DNA of 13,148 nucleotides from SG8-41 sp032123035 (GTDB taxonomy: Bacteria > Pseudomonadota > Gammaproteobacteria > Burkholderiales > SG8-41), in assembly GCA_032123035.1 (NCBI GenBank), contig JAQBFV010000003.1, positions 1 to 13,148 on the forward strand. The letters run 5' to 3'. The notes under the pieces were generated by a model, which was not told where the DNA came from, ran no database searches, and was given only the letters and a program-made list of their open reading frames with translations. The stretch's first letter is position 1. Each line of letters begins with the position of its first letter. The translations under genes were made by a program, and so were the position numbers. Shown one piece after another: positions 1-5,402 of the stretch.

Positions 1-167
1 TTCAAGGTTCAAGGTTCAAGGTTCAAGGTTCAAGGTTCAAGGTTCAAGGTTCAAGGTTCAAGGTTCAAGGTTCAAGCACAATTGGACGAATCACGAATAC
101 GAAGTTCCCGCTTGGAGCTTGAAACTTTAAACGTTGAACCCGGAACTTGGAACCTGGAACATTGAAC
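1..167. repeat. 7-bp tandem array TTCAAGG with a degenerate inverted arm
   Basis: From base 1 to 76 the unit TTCAAGG is repeated ten times perfectly plus six bases of an eleventh, and it probably continues off the left edge. From 111 to about 167 a degenerate array in the same 7-bp register (CTTGGAG, CTTGAAA, CGTTGAA, CTTGGAA, CCTGGAA, CATTGAA) is the reverse complement of the same motif. The whole is therefore a direct arm followed by an inverted arm, separated by about 34 bp. The spacer holds ACGAATCACGAAT, which resembles another repeat family in this window. The array ends about 25 bp before the preferred glcE start. Confidence 0.9.
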
Positions 168-192
168 GGGACGCCGCTTGACGCTCACTTCT

Positions 193-1332
193 ATGCAAGA
201 TGTTGTGGATAATCTCTCGCGGTTGATTCGTGACGCGGCGTCTCAGCGGCGGCCCCTGTGCATTCGCGGCGGGGGGACCAAGGAGTTCTACGGCGGCGAG
301 AGACGCGGCGACGTTCTCGACACAAAGCCTTTGCGCGGAATCGTTTCCTACGAGCCGACCGAGCTCGTGATCACCGCGCGCGCCGGCACGCCGCTCACCG
401 AGATCGAAGCCGCGCTTCAGGAAAAAGGTCAGCTGCTCCCGTTCGAGCCGCCGCACTTCGATTATTTGCCCCCGCCCGCAGTCCCTCCTCCACCGGGAGC
501 GGGAGAGTGGACCCTTGCGCCTGTTGCAACGGAAGAGAAAATGGCCACCCTCGGTGGCTGCGTTGCCGCCGGGCTGTCCGGGCCACGGCGGGCGTACGCC
601 GGCGCCGTGCGCGACTTCGTGCTCGGCGTGCGGATCATGGATGGCAAAGGCTCCGAGCTTCGTTTCGGCGGCGAGGTGATGAAAAACGTCGCGGGCTATG
701 ACGTCTCGCGCCTGACCACCGGCGCGCTCGGCACGCTGGGTGTGATCCTCGAGGTCTCGCTCAAGGTCTTGCCCTCTCCGGCGGCCGAAGCCACGCTCAA
801 GCTCGCGGCCGGCCCCGAGAAGGCCATTGCGCTCATGAACGAATGGGCCGGCAAGCCACTTCCGATCACGGCAACGGCTTACCGCGCGGGCGAGCTGGCG
901 GTGCGGCTCTCGGGCGCGCCCAGCGCCGTCGATGCGGCCATCAAGAAAATCGGCGGCGACATGATGGATGCGGCGAAGGCCGCTCAATTCTGGAACGGCC
1001 TACGCGAACAGAGCACCGCGTTCTTCGCGGGCGATCAACCGTTATGGCGGCTATCGGTAAAATCCACGACACCACCACTCGACCTGTCCGGACCGCAGCT
1101 GATCGAGTGGGGCGGCGCATTGCGCTGGCTCAGATCGAATGCTGACGCGAAGGTGATCCGCGAGGCCGCTGCACGCGCGGGTGGTCACGCCACATTGTTC
1201 CGCGCCCGCGACAAGACGGCTGGCGTCTTTAACCCCCTCTCCCCCAACCTGGCCAAGATCCATCGGCGCCTCAAGGAGGCGTTCGACCCGGCAGGGATCC
1301 TCAATCCCGGTAGGATGTACCCGGACTTTTGA
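193..1332 (+). CDS. glcE: Glycolate oxidase subunit GlcE (FAD-binding)
   Basis: Accessory flavin-domain subunit of the GlcDEF glycolate oxidase, which oxidises glycolate to glyoxylate and passes electrons on through GlcF. The PCMH-type FAD-binding fold is visible: RGGGTK near residues 25-30, ITARAGTPLTEIE near 60-72, ATLGGCVAAGLSGP at 118-131 and GGEVMKNVAGYDVSRL at 159-174. The C-terminal FDPAGILNPGRM is typical of the family. I chose the ATG at 193 because its product begins where GlcE proteins usually do; an in-frame TTG at 178 would add five residues. Neither has a strong ribosome-binding site. Odd feature: between PPHF (86-89) and ATLGG there are about 27 residues, rich in proline, where relatives have only a few, so this looks like an in-frame insertion. 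glcF lies downstream, separated by one unrelated gene; glcD is presumably left of the window. Confidence 0.93.
   Translation: MQDVVDNLSRLIRDAASQRRPLCIRGGGTKEFYGGERRGDVLDTKPLRGIVSYEPTELVITARAGTPLTEIEAALQEKGQLLPFEPPHFDYLPPPAVPPPPGAGEWTLAPVATEEKMATLGGCVAAGLSGPRRAYAGAVRDFVLGVRIMDGKGSELRFGGEVMKNVAGYDVSRLTTGALGTLGVILEVSLKVLPSPAAEATLKLAAGPEKAIALMNEWAGKPLPITATAYRAGELAVRLSGAPSAVDAAIKKIGGDMMDAAKAAQFWNGLREQSTAFFAGDQPLWRLSVKSTTPPLDLSGPQLIEWGGALRWLRSNADAKVIREAAARAGGHATLFRARDKTAGVFNPLSPNLAKIHRRLKEAFDPAGILNPGRMYPDF
460..540 (+). other. Probable in-frame insertion inside glcE
   Basis: These bases encode about 27 residues (90-116 of GlcE) containing LPPPAVPPPPGAGEW. In E. coli-type GlcE the conserved PPHF and ATLGG motifs are only a few residues apart. 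The DNA is itself partly palindromic: GTCCCTCC near 481 against GGGAGAGTGGAC near 501-512, with a bulge. It resembles the GC-rich inverted repeats common between genes in high-GC bacteria. The excess length rests on remembered family sequences, so it is an inference rather than an alignment. Confidence 0.5.
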
Positions 1333-1337
1333 AATAT

Positions 1338-1449
1338 AGTGATGACTAATGGTGATGGAAACTGGTGATGAAAAATGGTGATGAAAACCGGACGATCCAT
1401 GTACATCACCAGTAATGATCACCATTCTTCATCACTAGTACTCATCACC
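1338..1449. repeat. Palindromic 13-bp tandem array (GGTGATG family), copy 1
   Basis: The 7-mer GGTGATG (first copy AGTGATG) begins at 1338, 1351, 1364 and 1377, exactly 13 bp apart. After a 20-bp centre containing AAAACCGG, the reverse complement CATCACC or a one-base variant begins at 1404, 1417, 1430 and 1443, again exactly 13 bp apart. The six bases between cores vary. The array begins six bases after the glcE stop and ends 31 bp before the next gene. A transcript could fold into a stem of about 50 bp with internal mismatches. A second copy lies at 6675-6793. Confidence 0.93.
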
Positions 1450-1480
1450 AGTTTTCGGTGATTGGTCACGCTGTTGAGCT

Positions 1481-1978
1481 ATGGCAAATAATTTCCTCGA
1501 GCAACTGGTCACCGAGTGGTACGAGTACCGCGGCTATTTCGTGCGCCGGAACGTGGCGGTCGGAAGGCGCCGCAAAGGCGGCCACGAGTGCGAGCTCGAC
1601 ATCGTGGCGTTCCACCCGGAGATTCCGGACCTCGTGCACATCGAACCGTCGCTGGACGCCGAAAGCTGGCAGACACGCGAGCGGCGCTTCCGCGGAAAAT
1701 TCGAGGCGGGTCGCAAATACATTCCCGGCCTCTTCCCCGGCTTCGAGCTGCCGCCCGAGATCGAGCAGATCGCGGTCCTCGCGTTCGCGAGCAAGGTAAA
1801 CCACCCCACCCTGGGCGGGGGCAAGGTGCTGCTCGTGTCCGACCTCATGCGTGAAATTCTCGAGGACCTGAGCGACAAGAAAATCGCGGCGAATGCCGTG
1901 CCCGAGCACCATGCGCTGCTGCGTACCTTGCAGTTCGTCGTCGAGTACCGCAGGAAGGTTTTCGCTACGCTGCGTTAG
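1481..1978 (+). CDS. Hypothetical protein, possible restriction-endonuclease-like fold
   Basis: I do not recognise a named family for this 165-residue soluble protein. The N-terminal half resembles the PD-(D/E)XK nuclease fold: GYFVRRNVAVG (18-28), then GG followed by ELDIVAF (38-44) and LVHIEPS (51-57). That is the order of the acidic strand and the E-x-K strand in YraN or Mrr-like proteins. Here, however, the expected lysine is a serine (E55-P-S57), so catalysis is doubtful or uses other residues. An ERRFRGKFEAG helix follows at 67-77. No signal peptide or membrane segment is seen. The ATG at 1481 has only a weak GAG upstream. It sits between glcE and glcF on the same strand, an unexpected place for such a protein, and may be an insertion into the operon. 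Confidence is high that it is a gene and low for function. Confidence 0.8.
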   Translation: MANNFLEQLVTEWYEYRGYFVRRNVAVGRRRKGGHECELDIVAFHPEIPDLVHIEPSLDAESWQTRERRFRGKFEAGRKYIPGLFPGFELPPEIEQIAVLAFASKVNHPTLGGGKVLLVSDLMREILEDLSDKKIAANAVPEHHALLRTLQFVVEYRRKVFATLR

Positions 1979-2059
1979 CCCGCGTGCTCCATGACCGCCA
2001 TGGTCTCGAGGTTGTGCCATCGAACCGCGAGTAGCTGCGCGTGCGGCACGCGGGCTTAC
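1974..2059. other. 86-nt structured intergenic element
   Basis: A 14-bp inverted repeat with one mismatch (GTTAGCCCGCGTGC at 1974-1987; its partner GCACGCGGGCTTAC at 2046-2059) closes the segment. Inside is a second hairpin, 2005-2013 pairing with 2023-2031 (eight pairs with one A/G mismatch, 9-nt loop), and a small hairpin just before it (GACC 1993-1996 with GGTC 2002-2005). The left arm overlaps the TAG stop of the preceding gene. It could be a terminator, an mRNA-stability element or a small REP/MITE-like unit. There is no U-tract and no match to a known RNA family that I recognise. Confidence 0.5.
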
Positions 2060-2060
2060 C

Positions 2061-2094
2061 GATTCATCGGCGTTCATCGGCGTCTATCGGCGGC
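2061..2094 (+). repeat. 10-bp tandem repeat (TTCATCGGCG type)
   Basis: Three 10-bp units, GATTCATCGG, CGTTCATCGG and CGTCTATCGG, are followed by CGGC. This resembles the TTTATCTGCG family found elsewhere in the window, with CGG in place of CTG, and it has the same period. It lies about 125 bp upstream of glcF. Confidence 0.75.
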
Positions 2095-2148
2095 GAAAAA
2101 GAACAAAGCAGAACGCAGTAATATCAAGGTAAGGAGATTTTTGAGTTG

Positions 2149-2184
2149 TATCCGCGTTTATCTGCGTTTATCTGCGGCTCGATT
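2149..2184 (+). repeat. 10-bp tandem repeat (TTTATCTGCG family), copy 1
   Basis: Units TCCGCGTTTA (2151-2160) and TCTGCGTTTA (2161-2170) are followed by TCTGCGGCTC (2171-2180) and GATTGG. The array ends about 35 bp before glcF. The same family recurs at 8021, 10201 and 12035, and the array usually terminates in CTGCGGCT. Confidence 0.85.
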
Positions 2185-2218
2185 GGTCGCTCTTGGCATC
2201 TTGGCGGTTGATTAAAAC

Positions 2219-3460
2219 ATGCAAACCAACCTCGCCCCGTTCATCAAGAACACCGCCGAAGGAAAAGAGGCGGAGGCGATCCTGCGCAAATGCACGCATT
2301 GCGGCATGTGCACGGCGACCTGCCCGACCTACCAGCTGCTGAGCGACGAGCTCGACGGCCCGCGGGGGCGCATCTACCTAATGAAGCAAGTGCTGGAGGG
2401 CGCGGCCCCGAGCGCAAAAACCCAGCTCCACCTCGACCGCTGTCTCACGTGCCGTTCGTGCGAGACCACGTGCCCGACCGGCGTGCGCTACGGCCGCCTG
2501 CTCGAGATCGGACGGCAGGTGGTGGAGGAGCAAGTCGGCCGCACTCCGACTGAGGCCGCCCAGCGCAAATTGCTGCGCGCGGTGATCCCGATCCGTTGGC
2601 TCTTCGATCCACTCATAGGCCTGGGACAACTTGCCCGCCCGCTGCTGCCTAAGGCGTTGCGGCGCAAAGTGCCGGCGCGCGCTGCGGCGCGTAAGCCGTG
2701 GCCTGTTCCCGGTCACCCGCGCTCGATGCTGCTGCTCGAGAGCTGCGCGCAATCGGGCGCGTCGCCGCAAACCAACGTCGCCGCCGCGCGAGTCCTCGAT
2801 CGAGCGGGCATCACGCTCGAGCGCGTGCCGAATGCCGGCTGCTGTGGGGCCGTATCACTGCATCTTTCCGTCCAGGAGGAAGCGCTCGGCTTCATGCGCC
2901 GCAACATCGACGCGTGGTGGCCGCGGATCCAAGCCGGCGCCGAAGCTATTGTCAGCACTGCCAGCGGCTGCGGCGTGACCGTGAAGGACTACGGCCATCT
3001 CCTCGCCAACGACCCTGCGTACTCCGGCAAGGCAAAGCACATCTCGTCTCTGGCAAAGGACATCGTCGAAGTCATTCTCGTCGAGAAAAATAAATTGGTT
3101 ACCGGTCACCGGTCACCGGTCACGGGTCAGCAGCGAGTAGCCTTCCATTCCCCTTGCTCGCTTCAACATGGGCTGCGATTAGGAGGCATAGTGGAGTCGT
3201 TGCTGACTTCGCTAGGCTACTCGCTGACGGACGTCCCCGACGCTCACCTTTGCTGCGGCTCTGCCGGCACCTATTCGGTTCTGCAGCCCGAGCTCTCGCA
3301 ACGTCTGCTCGCCAACAAAACCGCGGCCCTCGCGAGCGGTAATCCCACCGCCATCCTCACCGCCAACATCGGCTGCCAGATGCACCTGCAGGGCGCGACC
3401 GCGCTTCCGGTGCGGCACTGGATCGAAGCGCTCGACGAAGGCCTGTCGTCATCGCGCTGA
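2219..3460 (+). CDS. glcF: Glycolate oxidase iron-sulfur subunit GlcF
   Basis: Iron-sulfur subunit of the membrane-associated glycolate oxidase, accepting electrons from the GlcD/GlcE flavin centres. Two 4Fe-4S ferredoxin motifs are clear: C25-x2-C28-x2-C31-x3-C35-P and C75-x2-C78-x2-C81-x3-C85-P. Two cysteine-rich CCG domains follow, with NAGCCG at 205-210 and LCCGSAGTY at 344-352. DGPRGRIYLMK (46-56) is typical of GlcF. The 413-residue length is close to the family's usual size of about 400. The ATG at 2219 follows a repeat-bearing leader; I see no strong Shine-Dalgarno sequence. Odd feature: residues 293-304 (VTGHRSPVTGQ region) are encoded by a 7-bp tandem repeat and lie in the linker just before the second CCG domain. 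A perfect inverted repeat lies downstream and may end transcription. Confidence 0.96.
   Translation: MQTNLAPFIKNTAEGKEAEAILRKCTHCGMCTATCPTYQLLSDELDGPRGRIYLMKQVLEGAAPSAKTQLHLDRCLTCRSCETTCPTGVRYGRLLEIGRQVVEEQVGRTPTEAAQRKLLRAVIPIRWLFDPLIGLGQLARPLLPKALRRKVPARAAARKPWPVPGHPRSMLLLESCAQSGASPQTNVAAARVLDRAGITLERVPNAGCCGAVSLHLSVQEEALGFMRRNIDAWWPRIQAGAEAIVSTASGCGVTVKDYGHLLANDPAYSGKAKHISSLAKDIVEVILVEKNKLVTGHRSPVTGQQRVAFHSPCSLQHGLRLGGIVESLLTSLGYSLTDVPDAHLCCGSAGTYSVLQPELSQRLLANKTAALASGNPTAILTANIGCQMHLQGATALPVRHWIEALDEGLSSSR
3097..3130 (+). repeat. 7-bp GGTCACC tandem repeat in frame inside glcF
   Basis: Units GGTTACC (3097), GGTCACC (3104), GGTCACC (3111), GGTCACG (3118) and a partial GGTCAG (3125) run with a 7-bp period. 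Because 7 is not a multiple of 3, successive units are read in different frames, giving VTGHRSPVTG. The reading frame is preserved across the array. The same motif in reverse complement (GTGACCG twice) occurs in the intergenic region at 13009-13024. Confidence 0.9.
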
Positions 3461-3527
3461 CTGGCGCGCCGCGTGGTGATGCTCTTGTGCTCCGAGCAGA
3501 CGTCGGGGCGACAGGCCTGATGGGGGG

Positions 3528-3591
3528 AAAGGTGTCAGGAACCTTTTCGCACGGAAAAGGTTTCTCTGCAGAAAAGGTTCCTGACACCTTT
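3528..3591. repeat. REP-like perfect inverted repeat, possible bidirectional terminator
   Basis: A perfect 21-bp arm at 3528-3548 (core GGTGTCAGGAACC) is the reverse complement of 3571-3591 (core GGTTCCTGACACC). The 22-bp centre contains a second GAAAAGGTT (3554-3562). That can pair instead with AACCTTTTC (3540-3548), giving a nested 9-bp hairpin with a 5-nt loop. It lies between the convergent ends of glcF and the VOC gene and finishes in TTTT, so it could stop transcription from the left. The motif resembles REP/BIME palindromes; no RAYT transposase is in the window. Confidence 0.85.
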
Positions 3592-3643
3592 TAGCTGCGT
3601 GGCCTTCTGAGCCAGGGCTTACCCGAGCTGCGCCGCAATTGTC

Positions 3644-4189
3644 TTATTTCGCGCGCTCGAACTCGCGGCTTTTCTCAGCGCGCCAGTCCGCAAACGGACG
3701 CGTGGTGGGGTCGCTCGCGATTCTCTTGTGCGTCGACTCCGCGATCTCCTCGTCGGAGAGCGAGAAGTCGAGCGCCACGCGGTGCGGCTGCGCCACGTAC
3801 CACGGCGTGTCGCAGAAGAACTCGAGCCGGTTGCCCTCGGGGTCCAGGAAGTAGACCGACCACGCGTTGCCGTGGTCCACGGGATCGACCCCCTCGACCT
3901 TGTTGGAAACCGCCAGATCACGCATTGCCCTGACCTCTTTGATCGAGGCGACGCGGAACGTGAGCTGGTTGATTGTTGACGGCGATCCCTTTTGGCGCCC
4001 GGTAACCATCACGATCTGGTGATGGTCCTTCGGGTCCTTGCTCAGGAACGTCAGGCGCTGGCCGTTCCTGATTTCGCCCGCGTCCATGACCTTGAACCCG
4101 AGCAGCCGGGTATAGAACTCGCGCATCTTGTCCATGTCGGTGACGAAGATGCCGATATGGCTTAGCTCCCACTTGGGTAGGTCGGGCAT
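3644..4189 (-). CDS. VOC family protein (glyoxalase/extradiol dioxygenase fold)
   Basis: A 181-residue single-unit VOC protein with two beta-alpha-beta-beta-beta modules. The first strand is LSHIGIFVTD (9-18), followed by FYTRLLGFKV (25-34), HHQIVMV (56-62), INQLTFRV (73-80) and the family signature YFLDPEGNRLEFF (113-125). Likely metal ligands are H11 and E123. The position usually held by the second histidine, just before the strand of the second module, is Q75. Gln is a metal ligand in some glyoxalase I enzymes, so activity is not excluded. A C-terminal tail of about 50 residues extends past the fold. The start is well supported: AAGGAGG (4195-4201) lies five bases from the ATG. It follows the DUF1080 gene on the same strand by 102 bp. 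The substrate is unknown. Confidence 0.9.
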   Translation of the reverse strand: MPDLPKWELSHIGIFVTDMDKMREFYTRLLGFKVMDAGEIRNGQRLTFLSKDPKDHHQIVMVTGRQKGSPSTINQLTFRVASIKEVRAMRDLAVSNKVEGVDPVDHGNAWSVYFLDPEGNRLEFFCDTPWYVAQPHRVALDFSLSDEEIAESTHKRIASDPTTRPFADWRAEKSREFERAK

Positions 4190-4211
4190 GTTTTCCTCCT
4201 TACGCTAGAGC

Positions 4212-4240
4212 GTCGTGGCCTGGCTACGATGGGCCACGAC
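4212..4240. other. 9-bp stem-loop between DUF1080 and VOC genes
   Basis: GTCGTGGCC (4212-4220) and GGCCACGAC (4232-4240) form a perfect 9-bp inverted repeat with an 11-nt loop. It lies in the gap between two co-directional minus-strand genes, about 10 bp upstream of the VOC ribosome-binding site. There is no adjacent T-run, so it could be a processing or leader structure rather than an intrinsic terminator. Confidence 0.5.
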
Positions 4241-4291
4241 CATGATACCGCCGTGTCGGCCGCCGTTGAACCCTGTCTTCCCGACTATCCA

Positions 4292-4933
4292 CTACTTCCC
4301 TATGGGCCGGATGGAGATTTCCTTGAAATAAACTGTCTTGCCATGGGGGTGATTCTGGACGGCGATATATCCGCTGTCCGGCCGCGGCCCCCGATTCGGG
4401 TCCCAGTCATGCTTCTTGGGCGGCACCGGATCGCCCTCCGTGTATTCCGCCACCAAAACTCCATTGATGTGCACCACCGTGCGCGGGCCGTCAATGGTGA
4501 TCTCCATCGTGTTCCATTCTCCCACCTTGTTGGGTCGAGACCGGGCCTTGGAAAAAGTATAAATCGAACCAGTGCGGAAGTACCCGGACTGCTCCGCATC
4601 GTTGATCTGAACCTCCAGACCCTTGTCGACCGGCATCCATTGATCCTTTGGCGGCTCCGGGATCCGGATGAACACGCCGCTGTTGTCGGCGGTCGACTCG
4701 ACCTTGTAGACGACGCGAAGAACAGCGTTGCCCACCTTTTCGCCCTCGAACCAGAGAAGTCCCACGCCTCCCTTCGCGTGCAGCACACCGTCCTCGACGA
4801 CGAAGCTTCCGTCGCCGACGTGCTTCCACCCGTCGAGATCCTTTCCGTTAAAGAGCTGCCGCGTGTCGGCACTCGAGATACCCGCGCAAAAAAGTATTGC
4901 GGCAAGTAGAAGTCCATGCGTTGCGGCGCGCAT
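4292..4933 (-). CDS. Exported DUF1080 (3-keto-disaccharide hydrolase-type) domain protein
   Basis: A 213-residue secreted or periplasmic protein. A signal peptide (MRAATHGLLLAAILFCAG, then ISSA with probable cleavage before DTRQ) leads directly into a DUF1080 concanavalin-like beta-sandwich. Family landmarks, counted from the chosen start: LFNGKDLDGWK near 26-36, NSGVFIRI near 84-91, GLEVQINDA near 104-112, EWNTMEITIDG near 139-149, and SGYIAVQNH with a closing VYFKEISIRPI. Relatives act on keto-disaccharides or bind carbohydrate, but many DUF1080 proteins are uncharacterised. The start at 4933 is chosen because GGAGG lies about nine bases upstream at 4943-4948 and it begins exactly at the signal peptide; the frame is open back to 5035. 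It is divergent from the methyltransferase gene and upstream of the VOC gene. Confidence 0.9.
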   Translation of the reverse strand: MRAATHGLLLAAILFCAGISSADTRQLFNGKDLDGWKHVGDGSFVVEDGVLHAKGGVGLLWFEGEKVGNAVLRVVYKVESTADNSGVFIRIPEPPKDQWMPVDKGLEVQINDAEQSGYFRTGSIYTFSKARSRPNKVGEWNTMEITIDGPRTVVHINGVLVAEYTEGDPVPPKKHDWDPNRGPRPDSGYIAVQNHPHGKTVYFKEISIRPIGK

Positions 4934-5262
4934 CGTCAGATTCCTCCTGAAGAAAAACGACCGGACGCAGACACCACCTGGACGAATTGCTCGGCCCGCG
5001 CCCCTCCGCATCCTGTGAATAACCTCCGACCTCATTCAGAACCTACTGCAAACTGTTCGAGATCATGACCAGAACCGGCACGCAGCAGCAGCGGCTACAA
5101 GGGAAGAAATAGCCAGTATCGCGCGAAGAAAAGCGGGCATCGGAACCTCGTTGGCCGTGGGTTTTCGATCAATCGAGTCTGACTGATCTCCGCGAGAGAC
5201 GTCAAGAGCCGTGACGCCGCTCTTTTCCGATCGAACCGCATCATGAAAAACCGCTATCGGGC
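4934..5262. other. Intergenic region without a supported gene
   Basis: This is the divergent gap between the DUF1080 and methyltransferase genes, up to the 39-bp array. Apart from the DUF1080 ribosome-binding site (4943-4948) I see no convincing gene. A 25-codon minus-strand ORF (5063-5140) has a hydrophobic N-terminus and an AAAC sequence like a lipobox, but no clear ribosome-binding site. Confidence 0.6.
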
Positions 5263-5385
5263 TTGTACTTTTCCCCCGACCGGCGTACGATCGGCCGCAG
5301 CTTGTACTTTTTTTCGAAGGGGAGTACGATCGCCCGCGGCTTGTACTTTTCTTTGAAGGAGCGTACGATCGGCGGCATTTCGTAC
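5263..5385 (+). promoter_or_regulatory. Array of 39-bp promoter-like repeats upstream of the methyltransferase
   Basis: Three units, each holding TTGTAC, 17 bp, then TACGAT, start at 5263, 5302 and 5341, exactly 39 bp apart. TTGTAC and TACGAT resemble sigma-70 -35 and -10 boxes at the ideal 17-bp spacing. A fourth, degenerate TCGTAC falls at 5380, again exactly in phase, where the coding sequence begins to replace the unit. Consequently GTAC occurs seven times (5265, 5285, 5304, 5324, 5343, 5363, 5382) at alternating 20- and 19-bp steps, and each full unit also contains CGATCG. A ribosome-binding site GGAGGG (5387-5392) and the ATG at 5403 follow. The array could be tandem promoters, operator sites, or a minisatellite that has duplicated a promoter. 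Confidence 0.75.
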
Positions 5386-5402
5386 CGGAGGGTGCACCAG
5401 GC

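Noticed and set aside
1..76. Possible CRISPR array in the TTCAAGG tract
   Set aside because: The unit is 7 bp with no spacers; it is a simple tandem repeat. The 13-bp arrays also have 6-bp linkers, far too short for spacers, and no cas gene is present.
1974..2059. Integron attC site or tRNA
   Set aside because: The arms do not have the attC core arrangement (AAC on the left, GTT on the right) in either orientation, and there is no cloverleaf with T-loop or anticodon features.
4934..5035. N-terminal extension of the DUF1080 protein to 5035
   Set aside because: A strong GGAGG site and a signal peptide place the start at 4933; the extra residues would bury the signal sequence.
5063..5140. 25-residue minus-strand peptide with a lipobox-like AAAC
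   Set aside because: It has no clear ribosome-binding site and is too short to distinguish from chance.
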